A DNA stretch of 64,000 nt from Halomonas sp. SpR1 (GTDB lineage Bacteria; Pseudomonadota; Gammaproteobacteria; Pseudomonadales; Halomonadaceae). The position numbers and the translations under genes are program-made. The stretch's first letter is position 1, and each line of letters opens with the position of its first letter. Shown here piece after piece: positions 1 to 8,562 of this stretch. The notes below the pieces were generated by a model. That model was not told where the DNA came from, ran no database searches, and was given only the letters and a program-made list of their open reading frames with translations. The stretch is taken from contig NZ_JAUAMB010000009.1 of assembly GCF_031010175.1 (NCBI RefSeq), forward strand, positions 1 to 64,000, in the 5' to 3' direction.

Positions 1-2
1 TA

Positions 3-1017
3 CTGGCCGAGAACGACCAAGTGAGCGCCGAAGTGTCCGGCGAAGACGCCGCAGGCAACGCCTACAGCGCCGACGCCGCCCGTGACTACGGCGTCGACAC
101 CGATGCCAGCGCCACGATCAGCATCGACACCATTGCTGGCGACGATGTAATCAACGGCGAAGAAGCCACCCAAACCATCAGCGTCACCGGCAGTGTGGGC
201 GGCGACGCCAAAGCGGGCGACACCGTCACCCTAACCGTGGGTGACAACAGCTACGAAGGCACCGTGGGCGAAGACCTCACGTATGCCATCGACGTACCCG
301 GATCGGTACTGGCCGAGAACGACAGCGTCACCGCTGAAGTGACCGGCAGCGATGCCGCGGGCAACGCCTACAGCGCCGATGCTGCGCGTGACTACGGCGT
401 GGACACCGACGCCAGCGCCACGATCAGCATCGACACCATTGCTGGCGACGACGTAATCAACGGCGAAGAAGCCACCCAGACCATCAGCGTGACCGGCAGT
501 GTGGGCGGCGACGCCAAAGCGGGTGACACCGTCACTCTGACCGTGGGTGACAACAGCTACGAAGGCACCGTGGGCGAAGACCTCACTTATGCCATCGACA
601 TCCCGGGCAGCGTACTGGCCGAGAACGACCAAGTGAGCGCCGAAGTGTCCGGCGAAGACGCCGCAGGCAACGCCTACAGCGCCGACGCCGCCCGTGACTA
701 CGGCGTCGACACCGATGCCAGCGCCACGATCAGCATCGATACCATTGCTGGCGACGACGTAATCAACGGCGAAGAAGCCACCCAAACCATCAGCGTCACC
801 GGTAGTGTGGGCGGCGATGCCAAAGCGGGCGACACCGTCACTCTGACCGTGGGTGACAACAGCTACGAAGGCACCGTGGGCGAAGACCTCACGTATGCCA
901 TCGATATACCCGGATCGGTACTGGCCGAGAACGACAGCGTGAGCGCCGAAGTCACCGGTGAAGACGCCGCCGGCAACGCCTACAGCGCCGACGCCGCCCG
1001 TGACTACGGTGTTGATG
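3..1017 (+). repeat. Tandem 306-bp repeats encoding 102-residue adhesin modules
   Basis: The codons for GVDTDASA recur at about 91, 397 and 703, exactly 306 bp apart, and a fourth, diverged junction comes at about 1009. Three full units and one partial unit are visible, nearly identical at the DNA level. The differences are mostly silent, or swap between DQVSAEVSGED-like and DSVTAEVTGSD-like versions. The array clearly continues to the left of the window. Such uniformity suggests recent duplication or gene conversion, and it will make assembly of this gene unreliable. Confidence 0.95.
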
Positions 1018-3836
1018 CAGCCCCAGAAGCTGCGGGTGGACAAGTAACCGGTGAGGAAGACACCGCTTTAATATTGAAATGGAGTGACTTTAATATCACT
1101 GACGATTCACCTGCTGCTGAACAGGGAATTGTGATTAGTCAGTTGCCATCCTCGGGAACATTGGAGTTCAAAGATGCCAGTGGTCAGTGGCAGAGCGTGG
1201 CTGAGGATGCAAGTTTCTCCAGAGCTGAGATAGATGCTGGGCAACTGCGCTTTATGCCAACCACTAACGAGTCAGGCTTCGACAGCTATGGTGGTGAGGG
1301 GGTAGGGAATCAGGCCGCCGACTATGCTCAATTGCAGTTCCTGCCCACTGATGCTCAAAATGAAGGAACTGAAGCTACACTCACAATCGATATCAGACCT
1401 GTTGCCGATGCGCCCACTGTCTCTGTGTCGCTGGGTAACACACTTGAGTCTGTACGTGCGTCAGTTATTACTGTTGAGCATGGCAACGCTACTATCACCA
1501 TTGAGGGCACTGAAATCAGTGCAGCAGGAATCAGTGGTCAGGTTATCAAGCCACCGTTTAGTGACGGTAATCTAAACCCAGGTAGCGCCAATAATACTAA
1601 CGGTGCTGATGTTATTGCGCTTACCGGCGACTTCAATAAGCTGGTGAATGGCAACCAAGCGGTAAACTCGATCAATGGTGATGATAAAGACTATATCTAC
1701 TTAAATAAGGCTTTAACGAGCTATGCCGTTAACCTAGGTGAGCAGCACCAAAACTCTGGGTATGACGGAACCATCACCGATTTAGCAACGGGTGTGACCA
1801 TTAGTGTCAATAACATTCGTGGGATCATATTTGGCGATGGTTCCTCTATGTTGCCCAGTGATGCGACTACCACGATTACCCAGACAGGCTATGACATTAT
1901 CGAGGTCGAACTCTCTGCTCTGTTAACTGATACTGACGGCAGTGAGGTACTTTCGGATGTTATTTTGACGGATATTCCTGCGGGAGTGGTGCTGACTGGA
2001 GAGGGCGTAGTTAGCCAGTCGGATGGTAGTTGGCTTGTGACTAATCCTACTGGGGATAGCATCGACCAGTTGATGTTGACAATGAAAGTGCCTGTGAGTG
2101 TCGGAGCGTTTGATATCACGGCTACGGTAACTTCCAGCGAGATATACGAAGATGCCGCTGGAGACCAGCAAGTCATAGACAGTGAAACAGGCACTGATAC
2201 CACCGCAGTTGAGCAATATAATATCGGGGTAGGTTCGCCAGGCGGGGATACCATCACGGGTACCAGTGCAAATGACATCATTATTGGTGATGTCGCTGGT
2301 CTCCAGTTGGTGCCAGGTGAAAACTATAATCTGGCGTTCATGGTAGATACATCGGGCAGTATGTCGAATGCCGATATTGCTAATGCTAAGGCATCACTGA
2401 CCGAAGTGTTCAATACACTTAAAGAGAGTGTAGGCGAGGATAATGCCGGCACAGTAAACATCTTCTTGGTAGAGTTCGATACCCAGGCAGGAAGAAATGT
2501 CAGTGTTGATCTGTCGGATCCACAAGCGCTGTCAAAGCTGCAGGCAGTGTTAGATGGATTCCAGAAAGGTGGTGGTACCAACTATGAAGATGTCTTTAAG
2601 ACGACAGCCAACTGGTTCTATACAGATACTGTCCAAGAAAATGCTGGTACTAACCTGACCTACTTTATTACTGATGGTTTGCCGACTTATTATCAGCGGT
2701 ATGAGCAAACAACAGTTCGAGTTGCTTCAGGGTTTTGGGTGTCAGATCAACACCTTAACATCAGCTCTATCGATTACCAGCCGGGACAGTCTGTTTCAAG
2801 AAATATTGGTGGTCAGGAACGGGAAGTTGTTGATCAGAACGGTAACGTTTATGAGTGGAGCCAGAATTTCTTCGGAGGGTGGTCGAAATCGAGTAATCCC
2901 ATTGGTCAGGTTAATGCCGATGGGGAGGGTGCCTATGAGATTTCTGTACTTGGCGGTAATGGCAGTAGCACCACACAAACGGTAGTCCATAACTCATCGG
3001 AGGCGTTTGCGTTGCTAGAGGGTATGTCGTCGGTCAATGCAATCGGTTTGGGCAACGAACTGAATGAAAATAGCCTTCAGTCATATGACTCTGATGGCAT
3101 AGTTCAGTCGAATATCGATCCGGAGCAGCTTGCAGATGCCATACTAGGGCAGGATGTCCAGCTGCAGGCTGGTGATGACACAATTTCCGGAGTTGAGGGC
3201 GATGATATCCTGTTTGGAGATCAGGTCACCTTCGCGGGGATTGAAGGTAACGGCTTGCCTGCTATTAAGGCTTATATAGCAGGCCAATTGGGTATCGCAG
3301 ATCCTAACCAAGTTTCTGCTGAGCAAATCCATCAATACATCAGCGACAATCATGGAGAGTTTAATAACTCTACAGGTACGGGCGGTAACGATACTCTGAT
3401 TGGAGGAGATAGCGATGATATCCTGTTTGCTCAAGGTGGGAATGACACGCTAAATGGTGGGGCTGGTGATGACATCATGTATGGGGGAGCAGGTGCTGAT
3501 ACCTTCGCCTGGGAATTTGGTGATCAGGGTACGACAGACCAGCCAGCTATGGATCAGGTAATGGACTTCACGCAGGGGCAGTATGGCACGGACGAAAACG
3601 CTGATAGACTCGATCTTTCTGATCTTCTGAAGGGGGAGGACAGCAGCGAGTACATATTTGCCGAGGAAGATGGCGCTGGCAATATCGTCTTGAATATTAG
3701 TTCTCAAGGCAGTCCGAACGGAGCTGATCAGAAGATAGCGCTTGAAGGCACATCCTTTAGTGACTTTGGCGTTAATAATGGAGAGGATTTGATCGCTAAA
3801 CTGATCGCGGATGGTCAACTGAAAATCGACCAATAA
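3..3836 (+). CDS. LapA/BapA-like giant RTX adhesin, C-terminal part (5' end outside window)
   Basis: The reading frame is open from the first complete codon, so this is the 3' portion of a much longer gene. Bases 3-1017 encode near-identical 102-residue Ig-like repeats. A cadherin-like linker follows, then a von Willebrand factor A domain whose MIDAS motif DTSGSMS starts near base 2346 and which runs to about base 3160. RTX nonapeptides (GGxGxDxxx type) lie at about 3171-3230 and 3384-3507, followed by an acidic C-terminal type I secretion signal. Known for the family: such proteins are exported by an ABC/MFP/TolC system, kept in the outer membrane by an N-terminal plug and cut off by LapG. 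The lapG-lapD pair 3 kb downstream supports this role. The N-terminal retention and cleavage region and the transporter genes are not in the window. Codon use shifts from GC-rich in the repeats to AT-richer after base 1020. Confidence 0.9.
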   Translation: MAENDQVSAEVSGEDAAGNAYSADAARDYGVDTDASATISIDTIAGDDVINGEEATQTISVTGSVGGDAKAGDTVTLTVGDNSYEGTVGEDLTYAIDVPGSVLAENDSVTAEVTGSDAAGNAYSADAARDYGVDTDASATISIDTIAGDDVINGEEATQTISVTGSVGGDAKAGDTVTLTVGDNSYEGTVGEDLTYAIDIPGSVLAENDQVSAEVSGEDAAGNAYSADAARDYGVDTDASATISIDTIAGDDVINGEEATQTISVTGSVGGDAKAGDTVTLTVGDNSYEGTVGEDLTYAIDIPGSVLAENDSVSAEVTGEDAAGNAYSADAARDYGVDAAPEAAGGQVTGEEDTALILKWSDFNITDDSPAAEQGIVISQLPSSGTLEFKDASGQWQSVAEDASFSRAEIDAGQLRFMPTTNESGFDSYGGEGVGNQAADYAQLQFLPTDAQNEGTEATLTIDIRPVADAPTVSVSLGNTLESVRASVITVEHGNATITIEGTEISAAGISGQVIKPPFSDGNLNPGSANNTNGADVIALTGDFNKLVNGNQAVNSINGDDKDYIYLNKALTSYAVNLGEQHQNSGYDGTITDLATGVTISVNNIRGIIFGDGSSMLPSDATTTITQTGYDIIEVELSALLTDTDGSEVLSDVILTDIPAGVVLTGEGVVSQSDGSWLVTNPTGDSIDQLMLTMKVPVSVGAFDITATVTSSEIYEDAAGDQQVIDSETGTDTTAVEQYNIGVGSPGGDTITGTSANDIIIGDVAGLQLVPGENYNLAFMVDTSGSMSNADIANAKASLTEVFNTLKESVGEDNAGTVNIFLVEFDTQAGRNVSVDLSDPQALSKLQAVLDGFQKGGGTNYEDVFKTTANWFYTDTVQENAGTNLTYFITDGLPTYYQRYEQTTVRVASGFWVSDQHLNISSIDYQPGQSVSRNIGGQEREVVDQNGNVYEWSQNFFGGWSKSSNPIGQVNADGEGAYEISVLGGNGSSTTQTVVHNSSEAFALLEGMSSVNAIGLGNELNENSLQSYDSDGIVQSNIDPEQLADAILGQDVQLQAGDDTISGVEGDDILFGDQVTFAGIEGNGLPAIKAYIAGQLGIADPNQVSAEQIHQYISDNHGEFNNSTGTGGNDTLIGGDSDDILFAQGGNDTLNGGAGDDIMYGGAGADTFAWEFGDQGTTDQPAMDQVMDFTQGQYGTDENADRLDLSDLLKGEDSSEYIFAEEDGAGNIVLNISSQGSPNGADQKIALEGTSFSDFGVNNGEDLIAKLIADGQLKIDQ

Positions 3837-3867
3837 TCTATAATTGTTCTATTGATTAGCTTGATAG

Positions 3868-3893
3868 AGCCGCTCTGAAAGGAGCGGCTTTCT
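3868..3893 (+). terminator. Rho-independent terminator of the adhesin gene
   Basis: An 8-bp GC-rich stem (AGCCGCTC / GAGCGGCT) with a 6-base loop is followed by TTCTT, about 30 bp after the adhesin stop codon. Confidence 0.8.
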
Positions 3894-3924
3894 TAATTGC
3901 GAACAGCTTTCTTTGAGGGGAAAT

Positions 3925-4245
3925 ATGCTCTACATCAATCGAAATACATCCGGCGAGATCGTGATGCTCAGCAAAGAGCCAACGTCCGAGTGCAATGAAA
4001 CGATCGCCCCTGATTCACCAGAGGTGCTAGCTTTTCTTGCCGAACAGCCCGAATCTTCAGCTAACTTTATTGCCTCTGACTTAGCGTTTGTCAGGGTGGT
4101 CGAGGATATTCTTGAGGTGTTACTGGACAAGGGCATTATCACCTTCACTGACCTGCCGGAAGCTGCGCAGGCCAAAGTGATGGAGCGTAAGTCGTTGCGG
4201 TCAAAAAGCGATGTGGGCTTGCTAAGCGACGACGACACTATTTAG
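3925..4245 (+). CDS. Small conserved protein of the type annotated 'tryptophan synthase subunit beta-like'
   Basis: This 106-residue acidic protein starts at the ATG at 3925, preceded by GAGGGG at 3915-3920; a TTG 12 bases upstream is less likely. The N-terminus MLYINRNTSGEI and the central segment VEDILEVLLDKGIITFTDLP match, from memory, a short pseudomonad and halomonad family carrying that misleading database name. It has no resemblance to TrpB catalytic domains. No signal peptide or membrane segment is visible. It lies between the adhesin gene and the convergent lapD, so a link to adhesion is possible, but that is inference from position alone. Confidence 0.7.
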   Translation: MLYINRNTSGEIVMLSKEPTSECNETIAPDSPEVLAFLAEQPESSANFIASDLAFVRVVEDILEVLLDKGIITFTDLPEAAQAKVMERKSLRSKSDVGLLSDDDTI

Positions 4246-4282
4246 GTTATATATCTAAGTCGCCGTCGTCTGGGCCTATGTG

Positions 4283-6184
4283 TTAGACGCGTATGCCAGG
4301 CCCGGTAGCACCATCAACCCCCACACGGAACAGGCAGGCGATCTCCTCGTCGTCTGCAACACCTTCTCCTATTACCTGAATGCCCAGTGAATGGCAGAGC
4401 GTGGCCATGCCGCGCACAATGGTCTGCTGCTCGTTTGAAGCATGTAGTTGGTGGATAAGGCTGCTATCCATTTTTAAGTAAGCAAGCCCCACATCGTGTA
4501 AATCCGCCAGTTTGGTGAATTCTGCGCCCACGTGTTCGATGCCAAAGGTGCATCCCAGTGGTCGTAAGGCTGTACACAGCCCTCGTAAGCTACCAATCGC
4601 GTGGGTGCTAAGTGTAGCGGGCACTTCAAAGCAGAGCTGTTTGGCCAGCAGTGGGTGTGCTACCAGCAGTGTCCGCAGATCGTTAACAAACTGGGTATTA
4701 GTGATCGACGCTGCGGAGAGATTGATCCCGACTGGCTTAAGATCATCTTCCAGGTTAGTGAGCGCTTTTTTCACCACGGCTAAGTCGAGCGCGGGCTCCA
4801 TCTCAAAGCGGGTTATCCAGGGAATAAAGACACCGGCGGTTTGCCATTCGCCGCCGAGCAGTAAGCGGGCAGGGCACTCGTAATGGATGATGTCTCCGTG
4901 GGCATCGACTACCGGGAAATAGGCTAACTCTGGGCCAACTAGGATTGCTGCTTCCAGTGCGTTCCGCCACTCGGCATGGCTGCTATAGAGTGAGATACGC
5001 TTGCGTTGACGCACGACTACTTGTTCAAAGGACGTCAGGCTTTCGGCTTGTGCCAAGGCATCATCCAGGGTGGCTAGCAGGGTGCCGCGCTCATCATGCG
5101 GCGCATAAGGCACAATTGCCGTCGGTAGATAAACGTCGACATCGGGCTGCGTGGCGGCTACCTCGGACAATGCCGCCATCACCTGGATTCTGAGCTCCTC
5201 AACATCATCCATAAGCGGCAGCATAAAGATAAAATCACTGCCGTTAAGGCGGCCTATCATCGGTTCTGCCGACGCATTGTCCAATTGTCCCAACTGGGCA
5301 ACCAGTGTACTTAATAGTTGGTCGGTGGCGGCGTAGCCGAGCTGTTCGTTGAGCGTCTCTAAGGCCTGAACGCGAACCATGACCAGCATACCGGTTGATC
5401 GAGCGTCCTCTCTGCTCAGTTGAGATGCGAGCTTGCCCATAAATACGTCGCGATTTAGCGCACCGGTGACTCGGTCATGCTGTAAATGGCGGCGTAACTC
5501 GTCCAACTTATGACTTTCGTGACTGAGCATTTGATGCACGTTGGCAGACAGCACGTTCATTGCCTGCGTCACTTGGCGCAATTCCAGGGTGCGGGGCTCT
5601 TTTATGGTGGTAAAGCGTCGCGCGCTGATATCTTGCGCCTGGGTAACGACGCGGGAAAGCGGGTGCTTAATACCCCGGACAATCACGGTGGCAATCGCTA
5701 AGCTGATCACCCCAGCAAGTAAAAACCAAGCGGCGAGTTCCAGCATGCTGCGCCATAGAGAGGTATAGGCAAAACTGTGCTGACTCTCAAGCTCCAACGT
5801 GCCGAACTGGCGCCAGCCGTCTTGAACCGTTGCTATACCGCTGGGCACATCAAACTCAATAAGCTGACGAAACCAGGCGGGCACATCGCCGCTGTACTGC
5901 TCGGATGAGCGTTCGATAAGCACGCTTCCGTCCGTATCACGCAGCGTAATTTGGCGATAGTAACCTGTGTCAAATTGGGCTGCGATTAACAGCTCGAGGG
6001 TGACAAGGTCTTTATCGAGCTGGCTCATGGAAAGCGCCAACGCTGTGGCATTATCTTCATTCTTAATGCGCACTTCCTGTTCGATATAGTCGCGGCTAGT
6101 GGTAATACTAATGGCGAGGCTACCAATGAACGACAGCAGCAGCAGGGCGATAATGGCAATCCAAAGTTGTTTGATAAGTGACAT
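4283..6184 (-). CDS. lapD: LapD-like c-di-GMP receptor, inner membrane
   Basis: The 633-residue layout matches LapD. A first membrane helix spans residues 7-27 and a periplasmic LapD/MoxY N-domain runs to about 148. A second helix is at 149-169, then a HAMP segment to about 225, a GGDEF-like domain at about 235-395 and an EAL-like domain to the end. Both enzymatic motifs are degenerate: NGSDF replaces GGDEF and ECPARL replaces the EAL signature, as expected for a receptor rather than an enzyme. Trp124 in DGWRQFG sits where the LapG-contacting tryptophan of Pseudomonas LapD is found. In that system c-di-GMP binding makes LapD sequester LapG, so the adhesin stays on the surface. The gene lies 14 bp after lapG, with its AAGAGG ribosome site overlapping the lapG stop. 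Confidence 0.9.
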   Translation of the reverse strand: MSLIKQLWIAIIALLLLSFIGSLAISITTSRDYIEQEVRIKNEDNATALALSMSQLDKDLVTLELLIAAQFDTGYYRQITLRDTDGSVLIERSSEQYSGDVPAWFRQLIEFDVPSGIATVQDGWRQFGTLELESQHSFAYTSLWRSMLELAAWFLLAGVISLAIATVIVRGIKHPLSRVVTQAQDISARRFTTIKEPRTLELRQVTQAMNVLSANVHQMLSHESHKLDELRRHLQHDRVTGALNRDVFMGKLASQLSREDARSTGMLVMVRVQALETLNEQLGYAATDQLLSTLVAQLGQLDNASAEPMIGRLNGSDFIFMLPLMDDVEELRIQVMAALSEVAATQPDVDVYLPTAIVPYAPHDERGTLLATLDDALAQAESLTSFEQVVVRQRKRISLYSSHAEWRNALEAAILVGPELAYFPVVDAHGDIIHYECPARLLLGGEWQTAGVFIPWITRFEMEPALDLAVVKKALTNLEDDLKPVGINLSAASITNTQFVNDLRTLLVAHPLLAKQLCFEVPATLSTHAIGSLRGLCTALRPLGCTFGIEHVGAEFTKLADLHDVGLAYLKMDSSLIHQLHASNEQQTIVRGMATLCHSLGIQVIGEGVADDEEIACLFRVGVDGATGPGIRV

Positions 6185-6198
6185 CGTGCCAATTCCTC

Positions 6199-6903
6199 TT
6201 AAATGAAACCCTGGGTTTGCATACGTTCGATGACGCTGCGCCAGCGTGATAGACGAGCCAATGGATCAGCGCGGGATTCCGATGCACCACCCGCCCAAAG
6301 GCCATCACTATTAAAACTAAACAGGGGGTCGAGATCAGTACGCTGAGAGGCAGGGGTGATAGTCGGTACAATGTTGTCTAGTACCAGCGGTTCTGCATCG
6401 GGAGTCGAGTAATAGCCCAACACCATGTGGGCTTGGGTAATTTGACTACGCCCAATGCGTGCACGAACATAAATCATGCGTAGGTACTCACTAGTAACCC
6501 CCAGTTGCTTAAGGGTAATGTATTTAGCGATTGAGTAGTCCTCGCAATCTCCCTGGCCCTTACCCATCGCTTCCAAAGGCGTGGCCCAGAAGTCCTCCTC
6601 CCCCCACACTTGAATATCATCCACCCAGCGGATGCGACGATTAAAAAAGTCATTAACCCCGCGCAGTTTGGCTTGAATATCTTGATTTTGCAGCTGTTGC
6701 AGTAGGGCAAACCACTCTTCTAATACGGCTAAACCGGCCTGTCCATACTGTTGTTGCATGCTTTGGCGTAAGCGTTGTGGGTCAAACGCTGCTGCAGGCG
6801 TTGGATGAATGCCAAGGCCTGCGCCTAACCAAAGCGCGCCGACAGTTGCTAAAAACTGTCGACGCGAGAATGCAGGAGGGCTGTGATCAGAAGGTGCAGG
6901 CAT
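6199..6903 (-). CDS. lapG: LapG-like periplasmic cysteine protease
   Basis: This 234-residue transglutaminase-like cysteine peptidase (BTLCP/DUF920 family) has a visible triad: Cys120 in GQGDCEDYS, His159 in TQAHMVLGYY and Asp176 in LVLDNIV. The family cleaves the N-terminal region of LapA-type adhesins and releases them from the outer membrane, and LapD controls it. The N-terminus has SRRQFLATVG, close to the twin-arginine consensus, followed by a hydrophobic stretch and a likely cleavage after PAAA (residue 39), so export may be Tat-dependent. It is the first gene of a lapG-lapD operon and points toward the adhesin gene. Confidence 0.92.
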   Translation of the reverse strand: MPAPSDHSPPAFSRRQFLATVGALWLGAGLGIHPTPAAAFDPQRLRQSMQQQYGQAGLAVLEEWFALLQQLQNQDIQAKLRGVNDFFNRRIRWVDDIQVWGEEDFWATPLEAMGKGQGDCEDYSIAKYITLKQLGVTSEYLRMIYVRARIGRSQITQAHMVLGYYSTPDAEPLVLDNIVPTITPASQRTDLDPLFSFNSDGLWAGGASESRADPLARLSRWRSVIERMQTQGFI

Positions 6904-6989
6904 GAGTCGCCATTAATAACCGCCAAATTGAGGTTAAGATTACAAGCTGGCGGGTTGAAGTGCTACACCTCTCAGTCAAAAGGGTGGGC

Positions 6990-7700
6990 TTATTGAACGG
7001 CTGTCTGATGCGTTGTTTCTAACTGCCGCTTAACCAGGGGCTCAATCAGCGGCTCCAGCGCGGGCCACACATTATCCAAAATAATCGGCTGCGCATCGGC
7101 GGTAGGGTGAATACCGTCGCTCTGCATCAACGCATCGTTGAGGGCGACATCCTCAAGTAGAAACGGCACTAGGGGCACATCGTACTCCTCCGCCAGAGAG
7201 TAAAAGACGCCGGTAAAAGCATCCCGATACGCTTGGCCATAATTGGGCGGGATATCGATTCCCAGCAGTAGTACCTGGGAGCCGGCATCCTGGCTCTGCT
7301 CAATCATGCTGGCTAAGTTTGCCTGCATTTGATTGGGTGATAAGCCGCGTAGACCATCGTTGCCGCCCAGTTCGATGAGAACAATATCCGGCTGCCGCTG
7401 TCCGATGATCTCAGAGAACCTTTGTAGACCCCCGGATGTGGTTTCACCGCTAATGCTGGCGTTAATAACGTGCGCATCGCCTGCTAAACGTTCTGCTAGC
7501 AGGTTCACCCAGCCCTCTTCACGCTCTATGCCGTAAGCGGCGCTTAAACTATCGCCCATCACCAATAGGGTGGGGCCAGCGTCTGCATTAACAGGCTCTG
7601 CGTTGATAGACGGTGAGGCAAAGGTGACTATCAGCATCACCAGCCATCCGGTTACCATGCGGTTCAGTCCATGCCATGCCATAGGGATGCCACGCTTCAT
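6990..7700 (-). CDS. tesA: TesA-type arylesterase / acyl-CoA thioesterase I / lysophospholipase L1
   Basis: This is an SGNH hydrolase of 236 residues. The nucleophile Ser51 is in GDSLS, Asn114 in GGND, and the Asp195/His198 pair in DGIHP. An N-terminal signal peptide (residues 1-34, ending SINA) places it in the periplasm, where the family hydrolyses thioesters and lysophospholipids. A second start at Met7 (7682) would keep the signal peptide. The gene is divergent from the YbbA-like ABC gene, the same arrangement as in E. coli and many other proteobacteria. The two ATG codons overlap by two bases, so the promoters must lie inside the opposite gene. Confidence 0.9.
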   Translation of the reverse strand: MKRGIPMAWHGLNRMVTGWLVMLIVTFASPSINAEPVNADAGPTLLVMGDSLSAAYGIEREEGWVNLLAERLAGDAHVINASISGETTSGGLQRFSEIIGQRQPDIVLIELGGNDGLRGLSPNQMQANLASMIEQSQDAGSQVLLLGIDIPPNYGQAYRDAFTGVFYSLAEEYDVPLVPFLLEDVALNDALMQSDGIHPTADAQPIILDNVWPALEPLIEPLVKRQLETTHQTAVQ

Positions 7701-8562
7701 GTCTTACTCCTCAAGTTCAAGCTCCTCAGATCAAACTGCGAAATCATCTATCGATAAAACAGTATCAAGCGAGTCACCCCAGGGCGAGCGCCAGCCAACT
7801 ACCGACAACCAAGCGGTTAACGATGTTCCCCACGGCGCTGTTAGGCCGCCCGTACTGCACGCGGATAAGCTGTCTAAAAAAGTCACCAGCGGTGAACGCT
7901 CGCTCACCATCTTACACGACCTATCGCTGAGCGTAGCGGCGGGGGAGAGCGTAGCCATTCTGGGTAAAAGCGGCGCAGGCAAATCAACGCTGCTGGGCCT
8001 GTTGGCCGGTCTTGATACGCCAAGTGACGGTGAGCTAACGCTATTTGGCCATGCGCTAAGTCGTTTGGATGAGGATGGGCGTGCAGCACTGCGTGCAGGA
8101 CGAGTAGGCTTTGTGTTCCAGAACTTTCAACTACTGCCCACCTTGAGCGCGCTTGAAAACGTCATGCTGCCCCTTGAGCTGTCGCCCCGTGCTGGGGAGA
8201 CGCATACCGCTGCTCAGTGGTTGGAACGTGTGGGGCTTGGCGAGCGGGTGAATCACTTACCCAAACAGCTTTCCGGCGGCGAGCAGCAGCGTGTTGCCGT
8301 AGCCCGTGCTTTCGTTACCGACCCTGAATTGGTATTCGCCGATGAGCCCACCGGCAACCTGGATCCTGACACCGGCGCGCAGGTCATTGATCTGCTCTTC
8401 CAACTTAATAGAGAGGCGGGTACCACGCTTATCCTTGTTACCCACGACCACGCCCTGGCGCGGCGCTGTGATCGCTGCCTGCGTTTAGATCATGGCAAGT
8501 TAGAAGCCGTACTTGAAAACATCGAGCCAACCGCGGTGTCGATTGACGAGGGTGAGCGATGA
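7699..8562 (+). CDS. ybbA: YbbA/LolD-like ABC transporter ATPase
   Basis: The 287-residue ATPase has Walker A GKSGAGKST (from residue 89), signature LSGGEQQRVAVARAF, Walker B LVFADEPTGNLD and a switch His in VTHDH. The start at 7699 is the only good ATG; it makes the protein about 50 residues longer than usual family members, with a Ser-rich leader (MSYSSSSSSS...). The real start could be further in if a non-standard codon is used, and no clear ribosome site precedes 7699. It overlaps the permease gene by 4 bp (ATGA), so the pair is coupled. The exported substrate of the YbbA-YbbP family is not firmly established. Confidence 0.88.
   Translation: MSYSSSSSSSDQTAKSSIDKTVSSESPQGERQPTTDNQAVNDVPHGAVRPPVLHADKLSKKVTSGERSLTILHDLSLSVAAGESVAILGKSGAGKSTLLGLLAGLDTPSDGELTLFGHALSRLDEDGRAALRAGRVGFVFQNFQLLPTLSALENVMLPLELSPRAGETHTAAQWLERVGLGERVNHLPKQLSGGEQQRVAVARAFVTDPELVFADEPTGNLDPDTGAQVIDLLFQLNREAGTTLILVTHDHALARRCDRCLRLDHGKLEAVLENIEPTAVSIDEGER

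Noticed and set aside
231-1043. Long minus-strand frame (270 codons) through the adhesin repeats
   Set aside because: It exists only because the 306-bp repeat lacks stops in that frame; it is repetitive Val/Gly/Ala/His sequence with no domain character and lies antisense to a clear gene.
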